Shown here: piece after piece, positions 1 to 6,102 of the stretch
Layout of the letters: each line of letters begins with the position of its first letter
Numbering within the stretch: the first letter of the stretch is position 1
Notes under the pieces: model-generated
Databases searched by the model: none
Seen by the model: the letters and a program-made list of their open reading frames with translations, nothing else
Told to the model about the DNA's origin: nothing
NCBI GenBank assembly: GCA_966186435.1
Contig: CBIFWW010000061.1
Location: 1 to 18,757, forward strand
Origin: CBIFWW01 sp966186435
GTDB taxonomy: Bacteria > Pseudomonadota > Gammaproteobacteria > Enterobacterales > Enterobacteriaceae
Reading direction: 5' to 3'
Length of the DNA stretch: 18,757 nt
Made by a program: the position numbers and the translations under genes

Positions 1-53
1 ATTTATGAGGCACTTCACAAAGTTCCGTGAATGAAATATTTATTTACCAATTT

Positions 54-94
54 TATAATTTAGTTACTTATATTAGATATTTGTATCATTTTCT
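54..94 (+). promoter_or_regulatory. Probable OmpR binding boxes (F1-F3-like) upstream of the porin
   Basis: An AT-rich stretch lies directly upstream of the porin promoter, where E. coli ompF carries its OmpR boxes F1-F3. The segment 74-94 (TAGATATTTGTATCATTTTCT) matches the remembered E. coli F3 region at about 14 of 21 positions. The GTTAC near 63 matches the core of F1. Phosphorylated OmpR at such sites activates ompF at low osmolarity. The distal repressing site F4 of E. coli would lie outside the window. Box boundaries are inferred by alignment from memory. Confidence 0.6.
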
Positions 95-97
95 AAC

Positions 98-126
98 TAG
101 CGAAAGGGGGTTAGTGATGGAAATAT
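98..126 (+). promoter_or_regulatory. Porin (ompF) sigma-70 promoter, OmpR-dependent type
   Basis: TAGCGA at 98-103 and AAATAT at 121-126 are separated by 17 bases. They stand where E. coli ompF has TAGCGA and AAAGAT with the same spacing. The poor -35 element fits an activator-dependent promoter. Transcription would begin near 133, giving a leader of about 98 bases. Sequence from here to the start codon is strikingly conserved with E. coli, for example AGACAnAnAAAGACAC and TTGACGGC. Confidence 0.75.
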
Positions 127-181
127 GCGAATCAGACATAGAAAGACACTAAACTTTCCTCGGTGGTTCTGTAAAGAATTA

Positions 182-208
182 TTGACGGCGGTGGCAAGTG
201 TCGATAAT
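182..208 (+). promoter_or_regulatory. Possible second promoter inside the porin leader
   Basis: TTGACG at 182-187 (5 of 6 to the -35 consensus) is followed by GATAAT at 203-208 (5 of 6 to the -10 consensus). The spacing is 15 bases, which is shorter than the usual 16-18. An alternative -10, TAATAA at 205-210, has 17-base spacing but a weaker match. If active it would make an OmpR-independent transcript with a leader of only about 15 bases. The motif may instead be conserved for RNA reasons. Confidence 0.25.
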
Positions 209-213
209 AAAAC

Positions 214-240
214 AATGAGGGTAATAAATAATGATGAAGC
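214..240 (+). promoter_or_regulatory. MicF small-RNA target and ribosome binding site of the porin mRNA
   Basis: The Shine-Dalgarno (GAGG at 217-220), the AU-rich spacer and the first codons (GGTAATAAATAATGATGAAG) are identical, as far as I recall, to the E. coli ompF region paired by the small RNA MicF. MicF binding blocks ribosome loading and lowers OmpF at high osmolarity or high temperature. No micF gene is in the window; it normally sits beside ompC. Confidence 0.55.
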
Positions 241-1322
241 GCAACATCCTGGCAGTGGTGATCCCTGCTCTGTTAATCGCAGGTACCGCTCACTCTGCTG
301 AGATCTATAATAAGAACGGTAACAAACTGGATCTTTACGGCAAGATCAACGCCGAGCACGATTTTACCACCACCGGTGAGACCTCTAACGCTGACGCCAC
401 CTATGCTCAGATCGGTTTCAAAGGTGAGACTCAGGTTAACGATATCCTTACCGGTTACGGCCAGTGGGAATACCGCGCTACCGCCAGCCAGCCAGAAACC
501 TCACAATCAACCAAAACCCGTCTGGCCTTTGCTGGTATGAAAGTGGCTGACTACGGCTCACTGGATTATGGCCGTAACTACGGCATCGTCTACGACGTTG
601 AATCCTACACCGATATGGCCCCGGACTGGTCCGGCGAAACCTGGGGTGGTGGTCACGTTGATAACTTTATGACCAGCCGTTCCACCGGCCTGCTGACCTA
701 CCGTAACAGCAACTTCTTCGGTCTGGTTGATGGTATGAACTTCGGCGTTCAGTATCAGGGCAAAAATGACCGTACTGACCCAACTCAGGCTAACGGTGAT
801 GGCGTAGGTTACTCTCTGGGTTATGAATTCGACGGCTTCGGCGTAATTGGTTCATACAGTAACTCTAAGCGTACCAACGTTCAGACTGCTGATGGCAAAG
901 GCGACCGCGCTGAAGCTTATGCATTCGGCCTGAAATATGATGCCAACAACGTTTATCTGGCAACCGTATATGCAGAAACCCGCAACATGACCATCGAAAA
1001 CGATGATCAGTTTGCCAATAAAACCCAGAACTTCGAAGCAATCGCTCAGTACCAGTTCGATTTCGGTTTGCGTCCGTCCTTGTCCTATGTGCAGTCTAAA
1101 GGTAAGAACCTGAATGCGCGTCCAGGTACTGATTTCGACGGCGGCGATGCTGACCTGGCGAAATACATTGAACTGGGTGCAACTTACTACTTTAACAAAA
1201 ACCTGAACGTGTTTGCTGACTACCGTTTCAACCTGCTGGATGATTCCGATTACACCCGCGCTGTGGGTGGCCTGGTGGGTACCGACGATCAGCTGGGTGT
1301 AGGTATCACTTACCAGTTCTAA
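231..1322 (+). CDS. ompF: Trimeric general porin OmpF, outer membrane
   Basis: This 363-residue protein forms a 16-stranded outer-membrane beta-barrel for passive diffusion of small hydrophilic solutes. A signal peptide (residues 1-22, ending AHS before AEIYN) precedes a 341-residue mature chain that ends in YQF, the C-terminal Phe signature for BAM insertion. The L3 eyelet is visible in mature residues about 104-128 (YTDMAPDWSGE, then DNFMTSR). Acidic D106, D110 and E114 stand at the positions of D113, E117 and D121 of E. coli OmpF. Basic K16, R75 and R128 match K16, R82 and R132, but R42 is replaced by Q38. The C-terminal half has OmpC-like patches (NSKRT, GDRAE, SKGKNL, FNLLDD). The name rests on the locus (upstream of aspC) and the ompF-type promoter and leader. 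ATG at 231 is chosen because of GAGG ten bases upstream and the conserved MMKRNILAV start. Transcription ends at an adjacent hairpin. Confidence 0.93.
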   Translation: MMKRNILAVVIPALLIAGTAHSAEIYNKNGNKLDLYGKINAEHDFTTTGETSNADATYAQIGFKGETQVNDILTGYGQWEYRATASQPETSQSTKTRLAFAGMKVADYGSLDYGRNYGIVYDVESYTDMAPDWSGETWGGGHVDNFMTSRSTGLLTYRNSNFFGLVDGMNFGVQYQGKNDRTDPTQANGDGVGYSLGYEFDGFGVIGSYSNSKRTNVQTADGKGDRAEAYAFGLKYDANNVYLATVYAETRNMTIENDDQFANKTQNFEAIAQYQFDFGLRPSLSYVQSKGKNLNARPGTDFDGGDADLAKYIELGATYYFNKNLNVFADYRFNLLDDSDYTRAVGGLVGTDDQLGVGITYQF

Positions 1323-1342
1323 TCGCCGACAAATATCGCGAG

Positions 1343-1368
1343 AAACAGGGCTTCGGCCCTGTTTTTTT
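1343..1368 (+). terminator. Rho-independent terminator of the porin gene
   Basis: A perfect 9-bp stem AAACAGGGC / GCCCTGTTT (1343-1351 and 1356-1364) has a TTCG tetraloop and is followed by a run of T to 1368. It lies 21 bases after the porin stop codon. Confidence 0.95.
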
Positions 1369-1417
1369 ATGCCCGCAAGCCTGCTGCGGCATAACCCACG
1401 ATTTTTCGCGCAAACCG

Positions 1418-1446
1418 TTGGCATTTTGTATATCTGCCGTTAACCT
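1418..1446 (+). promoter_or_regulatory. Tentative aspC promoter
   Basis: TTGGCA at 1418-1423 resembles a -35 box. TAACCT at 1441-1446, 17 bases on, is a weak -10 (3 of 6). The porin terminator lies upstream, so aspC needs its own promoter between 1369 and 1472. This is the best candidate I see, and it is not strong. Confidence 0.25.
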
Positions 1447-1482
1447 GAATGGCCCTTCCCTTATTAAAAAATGGAACCTCGT

Positions 1483-2673
1483 ATGTTTGAAAACATTACC
1501 GCTGCCCCTGCTGATCCTATTTTAGGCCTGGCTGATTTGTTCCGTGCAGATCAACGCCCTGGCAAGATTAACCTGGGTATTGGGGTCTACAAAGATGAAA
1601 CCGGGAAAACACCGGTACTAACCAGCGTTAAAAAAGCCGAGCAATATCTGCTGGAAAACGAAACCACAAAAAATTACCTCAGTATTGACGGTATCCCTGA
1701 ATTTTCTCACTGCACCCAGGAACTGCTGTTCGGGAAAGGCAGTGCCATTATTGAAGCCAAACGTGCCAAAACCGCACAGACCCCTGGCGGCACCGGCGCA
1801 TTGCGCGTTGCTGCTGACTTCCTGGTAAAAAACACTAGCGTTAAGCGGGTTTGGGTGAGCAACCCAAGTTGGCCGAATCACAAAGGCATCTTTAACGCGG
1901 CTGGCCTGGAAGTGCGCGAATACCAATATTACGACGCCGCCAATCATACTCTGGACTTCGATGGTCTGATTGCCAGCCTGCGTGATGCCGAGGCCGGGGA
2001 CGTGGTGCTGTTCCACGGCTGCTGCCACAACCCAACCGGGATTGATCCAACCCTGGAGCAATGGCAACAGCTGGCCACCCTGTCTAAAGAATCCGGCTGG
2101 CTGCCGCTGTTCGACTTCGCCTATCAGGGCTTTGCCCGTGGCCTTGAAGAAGACGCCGAAGGCCTGCGCGCCTTTGCGGCGCTGCATTCCGAACTGCTGG
2201 TTGCCAGCTCTTTCTCCAAGAACTTTGGCCTGTATAACGAGCGCGTAGGTGCCTGCACTCTGGTGACTGCCGATGCAGATACCGCCGACCGTGCCTTCAG
2301 CCAGATGAAGTCCTGTATCCGTGCCAACTACTCTAACCCACCGGCTCACGGTGCTTCTGTGGTGGCGACCATCCTCAGCAATGCAGCCCTGCGTGCCATA
2401 TGGGAGCAAGAGCTGACCGACATGCGCCAGCGCATCCAGCGAATGCGTATTCTGTTTGTGAATACCCTGCAAGAGAAAGGCGCAAACCGTGACTTTAACT
2501 TTATCATCCGCCAGAACGGGATGTTCTCTTTCAGCGGGCTGACTAAAGAGCAGGTGCTGCGTCTGCGTGAAGAGTTTGGTGTGTATGCAGTAGCATCAGG
2601 CCGGGTGAACGTGGCGGGGATGACGCCGGACAATATGGCCCAGCTGTGTGAAGCAATTGTCGCCGTGCTTTAA
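1483..2673 (+). CDS. aspC: Aspartate aminotransferase (PLP enzyme)
   Basis: AspC catalyses the reversible transfer of the amino group from L-aspartate to 2-oxoglutarate, giving oxaloacetate and L-glutamate, in the cytoplasm. It is 396 residues long, the same as the E. coli enzyme. The class I aminotransferase residues are all in place: Y65, N183, D211 and Y214 around the cofactor, the Schiff-base lysine K246 in SSFSKNFGL, and the substrate-carboxylate arginines R280 and R374. ATG at 1483 is preferred over an in-frame ATG at 1471. GGAA lies six bases before 1483, and the protein then begins MFENITAAPADP as in E. coli. The gene stands alone between two terminators. No oddity is seen. Confidence 0.97.
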   Translation: MFENITAAPADPILGLADLFRADQRPGKINLGIGVYKDETGKTPVLTSVKKAEQYLLENETTKNYLSIDGIPEFSHCTQELLFGKGSAIIEAKRAKTAQTPGGTGALRVAADFLVKNTSVKRVWVSNPSWPNHKGIFNAAGLEVREYQYYDAANHTLDFDGLIASLRDAEAGDVVLFHGCCHNPTGIDPTLEQWQQLATLSKESGWLPLFDFAYQGFARGLEEDAEGLRAFAALHSELLVASSFSKNFGLYNERVGACTLVTADADTADRAFSQMKSCIRANYSNPPAHGASVVATILSNAALRAIWEQELTDMRQRIQRMRILFVNTLQEKGANRDFNFIIRQNGMFSFSGLTKEQVLRLREEFGVYAVASGRVNVAGMTPDNMAQLCEAIVAVL

Positions 2674-2691
2674 GCCTTAGCGCTACAAAAG

Positions 2692-2717
2692 AAGAGGGCC
2701 GCATTTGCGGCCCTTTT
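2692..2717. terminator. Bidirectional terminator between aspC and gloC
   Basis: Stem AGGGCCGC / GCGGCCCT (2695-2702 and 2707-2714) has loop ATTT. It is extended by AAG upstream and TTT downstream. It lies 18 bases after the aspC stop and 13 bases beyond the gloC stop codon on the other strand. Read leftward, a T-rich tract (CTCTTCTTTTG) follows, so it can serve both converging genes. Confidence 0.9.
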
Positions 2718-2730
2718 GGCATTCTGACGG

Positions 2731-3378
2731 TTACCAGACCGGCATTTCATCCTGCAAAAACGGATTATGAAGCCGTTCGTGGCCCAGGGTCGATAACGGG
2801 CCGTGACCAGGGATAAACGTTACATCATCCCCTAACGGCAGCAGCTTAGTTTTAATGGAAGCGATCAGGTGGCCGTGATTACCCTGCGGGAAATCACTGC
2901 GACCGACGCCGCCTTTGAAAATAACGTCCCCGGAGATCAGCAACCGTGAACGCGGGTCAAAGAACACCACGTGCCCCGGCGTATGCCCCGGACAATGCAG
3001 CACCTGTAAAGCCACATTCCCTACGGCAACGCTTTCCCCCTCCTGCAACCAGCGGTCTGGGGTCAGCGGTGGACACGGTTCAAGCCCAAACATCTGGCTC
3101 TGGGCAGGTAACCCCTGTAACCAAAATTCGTCTTGTTTTTCCGGCCCCACCACCGGCACCCTATAGTAAGCCGCTAATTCAGCCGCAGCCCCCACATGAT
3201 CCAGATGCCCATGGGTTAACAGGATTTGTGATATTTCTACCCCTTTGGCAGCCACTTCCTGCTTAATACGCTCGGCATCCCCACCGGGATCCACCAGCGC
3301 CGCCTGTTGGGTTTCCTCACACCAGATTAACGAGCAATTCTGAGCGAATGCCGTTACCGGAATAATATGATAATTCAT
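2731..3378 (-). CDS. gloC: Hydroxyacylglutathione hydrolase GloC (type II glyoxalase, YcbL)
   Basis: This metallo-beta-lactamase-fold hydrolase splits S-D-lactoylglutathione to D-lactate and glutathione, the second step of methylglyoxal detoxification, in the cytoplasm. It is 215 residues, the same length as E. coli GloC. The binuclear metal site is complete: THGHLDH gives H56, H58, D60 and H61, then H132 in CPGHTPGH, D151 in ISGDVIF and H192 in IPGHGP. It is shorter than GloB because it lacks the C-terminal helical glutathione-binding domain of classical glyoxalase II. GGGG stands just before the ATG. It follows mepK after 34 bases in the same direction and is probably co-transcribed with it. 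A small hairpin lies in that gap. Confidence 0.95.
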   Translation of the reverse strand: MNYHIIPVTAFAQNCSLIWCEETQQAALVDPGGDAERIKQEVAAKGVEISQILLTHGHLDHVGAAAELAAYYRVPVVGPEKQDEFWLQGLPAQSQMFGLEPCPPLTPDRWLQEGESVAVGNVALQVLHCPGHTPGHVVFFDPRSRLLISGDVIFKGGVGRSDFPQGNHGHLIASIKTKLLPLGDDVTFIPGHGPLSTLGHERLHNPFLQDEMPVW

Positions 3379-3390
3379 GCTGCCCCGTTA

Positions 3391-3404
3391 CCGGCCAAAG
3401 CCGG
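3391..3404 (-). other. Small hairpin in the mepK-gloC gap
   Basis: CCGGC / GCCGG with a four-base loop sits between the mepK stop and the gloC start. It has no T tract, so it is not a standard terminator. It could slightly reduce read-through or stabilise the mRNA. The stem is only 5 bp and may be chance. Confidence 0.3.
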
Positions 3405-3412
3405 GTCGTTAA

Positions 3413-3961
3413 TTACCAGTGCCTAACCGGCCCAGTATCAATATGCACAAAGTTGCTACGTGGGTAATATCCTACACCACCCGCGCGCATCGATAATGCT
3501 GCTTTGCGAATATTGTTTAACGACAACCCTTCGATATGGAAATCCATCGCCTGCCCTTTAGTATGATAGCTATTTTTAGCCACCCCACGGCTATGGGTTC
3601 GAAGTTCAGCGTTGGTATCCACGGAACGGTAACCGGAGATAAGTTGAACCGGCTTGCTGGTCCCAAGCAGACCCTGCAACCGATACAGATGATCAAATAA
3701 GGAGGGATCCATGGATTTCACTTTATTCGCACGATAATCGCGGAAGAAGTGATTAAGTCGTACTAATTCGTCCTGAATATAGCCCCTGCCATCGAAAAAT
3801 TCTGCCTTGAGCGACTCACCAGTATGTAAATTATTCAGTGTCAGTATCCGCGGGCGCGGTGTCGAGAGGGTAGCAAATGCCTGACCAGGGAGCATTGCAG
3901 CACCAAGTGCCATGCCCCCCAATGCCAGCAATTTGCGGCGATTAGCGTCAAATTTTTCCAT
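3413..3961 (-). CDS. mepK: Murein endopeptidase MepK (YcbK), cuts 3-3 crosslinks
   Basis: MepK is a periplasmic zinc endopeptidase of the M15/DUF882 group. E. coli MepK cleaves mDAP-mDAP (3-3) crosslinks in peptidoglycan. The protein has 182 residues, the family's usual length. Residues 1-30 form a twin-arginine signal (NRRKLLALGG, hydrophobic run, AFA before TLSTP), implying Tat export. The expected zinc ligands are H133 and D140 in SYHTKGQAMDFH and H173 in FVHIDTGP. The start matches the E. coli N-terminus. No clear Shine-Dalgarno stands before it, so translation may be weak. It lies between ldtD, whose product makes 3-3 links, and gloC. The ldtD gap is 177 bases and holds a candidate promoter. 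Confidence 0.94.
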   Translation of the reverse strand: MEKFDANRRKLLALGGMALGAAMLPGQAFATLSTPRPRILTLNNLHTGESLKAEFFDGRGYIQDELVRLNHFFRDYRANKVKSMDPSLFDHLYRLQGLLGTSKPVQLISGYRSVDTNAELRTHSRGVAKNSYHTKGQAMDFHIEGLSLNNIRKAALSMRAGGVGYYPRSNFVHIDTGPVRHW

Positions 3962-4018
3962 GATGAAAGTCTACAGGTAGTTATATGGTGAAATATGCAC
4001 TTCTGGCGCACTTTGCGC

Positions 4019-4047
4019 ACCTTAACGACCAAAATTGCATGCGTCAA
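4019..4047 (-). promoter_or_regulatory. Candidate mepK-gloC promoter
   Basis: On the minus strand TTGACG (4042-4047) and TAAGGT (4019-4024) are 17 bases apart, with the start codon about 50 bases beyond the expected transcription start. The -35 box is good (5 of 6) and the -10 is weak (3 of 6). Its presence would let mepK be expressed separately from ldtD. Confidence 0.4.
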
Positions 4048-4073
4048 GCCGCACAATCCCAGCTCCTGCGGCT
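4047..4073 (-). other. Inverted repeat in the ldtD-mepK gap
   Basis: A perfect 7-bp inverted repeat AGCCGCA / TGCGGCT with a 13-base loop lies 66 bases after the ldtD stop and abuts the -35 box of the candidate mepK promoter. No T run follows. It may be a factor-dependent end for the ldtD transcript, a regulator site, or chance. Confidence 0.35.
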
Positions 4074-4138
4074 CAGACATATTTGAGTCACCTATGGGCC
4101 GATAATTACGACAGCTAACTATCCTGAAATGCTTACTT

Positions 4139-5899
4139 TTATCTGAACAATTCTCCGGCTTTCGCTAAAATTTGTGCGCCAGATCGCGCTGTATTATCGT
4201 AATTGTAAATATCTGTTCGGAATTGCGTCTTACCGTCATCGCCGACAAACGCCGTCAAATAATAGAGGCTCACCGGAATACGTTGGCGAATATTTACGTA
4301 GCGGGTATTACCCTGCTTCAGCGCGTCGGAAATACGGGAATCATTCCACCCGGCATCCCCCAGCAACATCCCCGCCAGTTCAGATGCCTTATTTACCCGT
4401 ACACAGCCGGAGCTAAGAGCACGAACGTCTTTCTGGAACAGGTTATGGTTCGGCGTATCGTGAAGGTAGATAGCATCCGAGCTGGGCATATTGAATTTAT
4501 AACGGCCCAGGGAGTTGGTTGATCCTGGCTTCTGCTGGAAACGGAACGGCAGATTGCTGGCCGTGATAGTCGACCAATCCACCATATATGGGTTGATAAC
4601 TTCCGCCTGATTACTCCAACCGCGTAGCACGGTGTAACCGTGGTTTTCCAGGTAGTCTGGGTTATTAACCACCTTCGGGAGAATATCTTTACGTGCCAGG
4701 GTCGGCGGCACGTTCCACGGCGGGTTAACCACCACGTTGTTCAGGGCGCTGCTCATCATCGGGGTTTTACGGTCCGGGCGGCCAACAATCACCCGCGAGT
4801 TCAATACTTCACTACCATTTAAGTAATAAACCAACGAGAAATTAGGAATATTAACCATTATCCCGGTATCTAATTTTTCCGGCAGCAGGCGCAGGCGCTG
4901 AATATTGAGCGCCAATAACCCCGCACGTTGTGCCGGGGAGACATTCAGCCAATCACGGGTTTTGCCGCCGATGACGCCATCCACACCCAGCCCCTGCCAT
5001 TTCTGGAAGCTTTTAACCGCATTCACCAGCTGGGTGTTGTAGACCGTGCCGCTGTGTTTCGCTGAACTGGTGCTAACCACGTCATCCACGCCCCCGAGCA
5101 TACCGTTGCGGGTTAGGATCTCACGTAGGGCCGGAACTTCAGCATTGGACTGCCCCGGGCGCAGCGTCACGGTACCCAGCAACTGTGGCCAAGGCCGGTT
5201 GTCGGACATCATAGTGACCAACGACTGGTGCATTTGGGCATATTGGGCGTTTTGCGGGGCCAGGATCGCCACGTAGGCAGGCAAGCTATTATTATCAAGA
5301 GCCAGCTGCCATTGGTTAATCACCGACAGCGGTGGCAATTGCATCTGGTAAGGTTTTTCACTGTACAGCCAGCGGCTACCATTAGTTGGCAGCCCACTGA
5401 TGTAATCCAGATAGCCCAACATCGCGTCAGACAGCACCACATCCCGGGAAATATCTTTAACATTCGGATCGGTTAGCAGCTCCACCCAGCGGATAAACTG
5501 CGGTTGGAAGCCCGCCATCGCCACTTCCGCCAGCTGTTGTTGAAAGGCGTGGACCGCTTTGCGGTTATCCCACATCGGTTTCATATCCCGAGCGCCGTAG
5601 AGTGCCGCCAGGGCATTCATATATACCGGCGTGTAGTTCGCCGGGAGCAACGACTGTATCTGGCTACGGCCTTGTACCGCTGACATCCCTTCAGGGACGG
5701 TTGGCTGGATGCCCATCAGCGCAGCCATCGCCGGAGATATGGAAAGCGGCGTCGGTGTTTCCGTTGGGTTTGGCACCGCCACGGCAGAATCATCTGAGGG
5801 AATAAGCGACGGTTCATCTGCACAGGCAGTGAACAGCGGCACCATAGTCAGCGCCATCACCAGTGCTGAAAAACGAAATTTGCAACGATTGTTAAGCAT
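4139..5899 (-). CDS. ldtD: L,D-transpeptidase LdtD (YcbB), makes 3-3 peptidoglycan crosslinks
   Basis: LdtD forms mDAP-mDAP crosslinks between stem peptides in the periplasm. This path bypasses the penicillin-binding D,D-transpeptidases, and in E. coli it supports beta-lactam tolerance and repair of LPS-transport stress. The order is a signal region, scaffold domain, peptidoglycan-binding segment (around residues 293-315, KSFQKWQGLGVDGVIG) and a YkuD catalytic domain. Catalytic H480 and C499 (HDTPNHNLF, then ALSSGCVRVNK) match H509 and C528 of E. coli. Both are followed by exactly 87 residues to the end. At 586 residues it is 29 shorter than E. coli LdtD, mostly through loss of a low-complexity linker before the peptidoglycan-binding segment. 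The signal region ends PLFTAC-ADEP, creating a lipobox-like cysteine C26. GGAGG lies nine bases before the ATG. Confidence 0.95.
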   Translation of the reverse strand: MLNNRCKFRFSALVMALTMVPLFTACADEPSLIPSDDSAVAVPNPTETPTPLSISPAMAALMGIQPTVPEGMSAVQGRSQIQSLLPANYTPVYMNALAALYGARDMKPMWDNRKAVHAFQQQLAEVAMAGFQPQFIRWVELLTDPNVKDISRDVVLSDAMLGYLDYISGLPTNGSRWLYSEKPYQMQLPPLSVINQWQLALDNNSLPAYVAILAPQNAQYAQMHQSLVTMMSDNRPWPQLLGTVTLRPGQSNAEVPALREILTRNGMLGGVDDVVSTSSAKHSGTVYNTQLVNAVKSFQKWQGLGVDGVIGGKTRDWLNVSPAQRAGLLALNIQRLRLLPEKLDTGIMVNIPNFSLVYYLNGSEVLNSRVIVGRPDRKTPMMSSALNNVVVNPPWNVPPTLARKDILPKVVNNPDYLENHGYTVLRGWSNQAEVINPYMVDWSTITASNLPFRFQQKPGSTNSLGRYKFNMPSSDAIYLHDTPNHNLFQKDVRALSSGCVRVNKASELAGMLLGDAGWNDSRISDALKQGNTRYVNIRQRIPVSLYYLTAFVGDDGKTQFRTDIYNYDNTARSGAQILAKAGELFR

Positions 5900-5922
5900 T
5901 ATCCCTTGCCTCCCGGGTAAAC

Positions 5923-5939
5923 ACGCTATTTAAAAGCGT
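5923..5939. other. Inverted repeat in the ldtD leader
   Basis: ACGCT / AGCGT (5923-5927 and 5935-5939) flank ATTTAAA, 24 bases before the ldtD start codon. It could be a regulator half-site pair or a weak leader hairpin. E. coli ldtD is activated by CpxR, but I cannot make a proper CpxR box (two GTAAA units about five bases apart) from this stretch. Confidence 0.25.
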
Positions 5940-5954
5940 AAGACTTGTTAATAA

Positions 5955-5984
5955 GTATATAAAAGAAAAAAAGCCGGCTGTGAC
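5955..5984 (-). promoter_or_regulatory. Tentative ldtD promoter
   Basis: On the minus strand TATACT (5955-5960, 5 of 6) is preceded after 18 bases by GTCACA (5979-5984, 4 of 6). The expected transcript would begin near 5948 with a leader of about 50 bases. The mukB terminator upstream makes a separate ldtD promoter necessary in the 5900-6055 interval. Confidence 0.35.
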
Positions 5985-6055
5985 TTATTAATGGTTTTTG
6001 TTGGCGGGTATGTTCTGAAAATGAGCAAATTCGTGGTTAACCGCCTTAAATCCAC

Positions 6056-6086
6056 AAAACCCCGGAGCACATGCCACCAGGGTTTT
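6056..6086 (-). terminator. Terminator of the cmoM-mukFEB operon
   Basis: Read leftward, AAAACCCTGG pairs with CCGGGGTTTT (one T-G wobble) around an 11-base loop, ending in TTTT. It lies 16 bases after the mukB stop codon. The T tract is short, but stem length and position are convincing. Confidence 0.8.
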
Positions 6087-6102
6087 CATTATTACGCCTT
6101 GA

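Noticed and set aside
1471..1482. Upstream ATG giving AspC four extra residues
   Set aside because: The extension contains the GGAA ribosome site for the ATG at 1483, which gives the exact E. coli N-terminus.
1618..2472. 284-codon open frame antisense to aspC, and a similar one antisense to the porin (852-1424)
   Set aside because: Both lie opposite highly conserved genes, have no recognisable motif or ribosome site, and are explained by codon bias of the real genes.
3841..4080. 79-codon leftward frame starting in the ldtD-mepK gap and running into mepK in another frame
   Set aside because: No Shine-Dalgarno, no recognisable family, and half of it is a frame-shifted reading of the MepK signal peptide.
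5971..5980. AGCCGGCT followed by T run on the minus strand as a second terminator
   Set aside because: The palindrome has no loop and cannot form a usable hairpin; the real mukB terminator is at 6056-6086.
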